DNA of 48,546 nucleotides from Chloroflexota bacterium (GTDB lineage: Bacteria > Chloroflexota > Anaerolineae > Anaerolineales > Villigracilaceae), in assembly GCA_023459215.1 (NCBI GenBank), contig JAEWVF010000014.1, forward strand, positions 1-48,546, in the 5' to 3' direction. The notes beneath the pieces were generated by a model, which made no database searches, was not told the DNA's origin, and saw nothing but the letters and a program-made list of their open reading frames with translations. Both the position numbers and the translations under genes were made by a program. Below, one piece after another: positions 48,114-48,546 of this stretch. The number at the start of each line of letters is the position of its first letter. Position 1 is the first letter of the stretch.

Positions 48114-48146
48114 AAAAACTCCCGCTTGCAAAGAGCGGGAGTTTTT
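48114..48146. terminator. Bidirectional intrinsic terminator
   Basis: AAAAACTCCCGCT (48114-48126) pairs with AGCGGGAGTTTTT (48134-48146) with a 7-nt loop. It serves both RNase J (plus) and the GNAT gene (minus). Confidence 0.9.
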
Positions 48147-48147
48147 A

Positions 48148-48546
48148 TTACAAGTCGAGACGGTAAACGTTCGTTTCCCAGCGTTTAAACCCCAGTTTCT
48201 GATAGAGCTGGTTGGCGGCCTCGCGCCTGGGGTTGGACGTCAGGGCCAGATAGTTGGCCCCAGCTTCACGCGCCAGGCGGATCACTTCGTCGGTCAGGGC
48301 CGCCCCCACTCCCTGTCCGCGCACCGATTCGTCAACCACAACATCCTCAAGGCGTGCATGAACCCCGGTCGGGGCGCGAACCAGGCTGAGGGTAGCCGCG
48401 CCAACAATCGGCCCATCGACGGCAAGCCGAGCAACCAGCAGAATACTGCCCTCGAAAGCAACCAGGGCTTCCAACTCCGCCCAGGTCGGCGGCGGAACAT
48501 TACCCGTCAGTTGGGGAATCAAACGCTGAAAAGATTGATAAATTTC
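48148..48546 (-). CDS. GNAT family N-acetyltransferase (5' end outside the window)
   Basis: 132 residues are visible, in a frame that is open to the right edge. They begin EIYQSFQRLIPQLTGNVPPP, so the true start is beyond the window. GNAT motif A is VVVDESVRGQGVGAALTDEVIRLARE (the R/Q-x-x-G-x-G/A acetyl-CoA loop), and motif B is LALTSNPRREAANQLYQKLGFKRWETNVYRL. It transfers an acetyl group to an amine of an unknown small molecule or protein. An internal TTG at 48522 could act as a start but cuts into the conserved N-terminal helix, so a longer gene is preferred. Confidence 0.88.
   Translation of the reverse strand, partial: EIYQSFQRLIPQLTGNVPPPTWAELEALVAFEGSILLVARLAVDGPIVGAATLSLVRAPTGVHARLEDVVVDESVRGQGVGAALTDEVIRLAREAGANYLALTSNPRREAANQLYQKLGFKRWETNVYRLDL

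Noticed and set aside
1..48546. tRNA or rRNA genes
   Set aside because: No cloverleaf, CCA-end or rRNA-like conserved sequence was recognised by eye. A covariance-model scan would be needed to exclude short RNAs fully.

Overview
The window looks like chromosome of an uncultured Chloroflexota bacterium, most likely class Anaerolineae. This is an inference from GC-rich coding DNA, a maltodextrin ABC/GH13 locus, a DUF4013 protein, RNase J, a RecQ with an HTH-type C-terminus, several ABC-2/two-component loci, and AT-rich or word-like intergenic repeats. No rRNA, tRNA, CRISPR array, transposase or integrase gene was seen.

Layout. 1-4927: end of a sugar ABC permease, two cytoplasmic GH13 enzymes and a solute-binding-like protein without a signal peptide (alpha-glucan use). 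3157-3423 is a small membrane protein on the opposite strand. 4994-8857: a 1287-residue polytopic membrane protein with a soluble DUF2157/HEAT-like head. 8900-13390: an AT-rich block of five unrelated small genes, all on the plus strand, separated by ~143-bp repeats. Each unit begins with a GTTRRRY-like core site and ends, near its stop codon, with the reverse complement of its own start. This is the signature of integron gene cassettes, here without a nearby integrase (a CALIN).

13623-22925: host-like genes: SpoIIAA/STAS-like protein, SIR2 deacetylase, Na+/Ca2+ antiporter, hotdog thioesterase, nitroreductase, YbaK deacylase, a PTP-like protein, a Zn/Mn-type ABC pair, a ParA with a four-cysteine tail, and a TauE/SafE permease. 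22982-28993: an ABC-2 exporter operon (minus) divergent from a NarL/DesK-type kinase-regulator pair (plus), with inverted-repeat half sites between them.

28999-32837 holds the most unusual pair. One protein fuses a lipoyl domain, an E3-binding-like domain and a NeuD/PglD left-handed beta-helix acyltransferase. Next to it is a fused E1 alpha-beta 2-oxoacid dehydrogenase. Together they suggest a 2-oxoacid dehydrogenase whose lipoyl arm feeds a sugar-type acyltransferase.

33028-40405 (minus): secreted Gly-rich protein, RecQ, small hypothetical, EamA transporter, aldo/keto reductase, AlaX editing protein, saccharopine dehydrogenase-like protein. 40536-42811: three-gene operon ending in a membrane-anchored phospholipase D-like protein. 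42972-46274: large PAS/GAF diguanylate cyclase. 46470-48110: RNase J, preceded by a near-consensus promoter and an intrinsic terminator inside the leader (small RNA or attenuator). A partial GNAT acetyltransferase runs off the right edge.

A second theme is repeats: palindromic CTGAGCGGAG/TCGAAG and GTCATTTCGA elements and simple word repeats lie between many genes, and in a few places they run into coding sequence.
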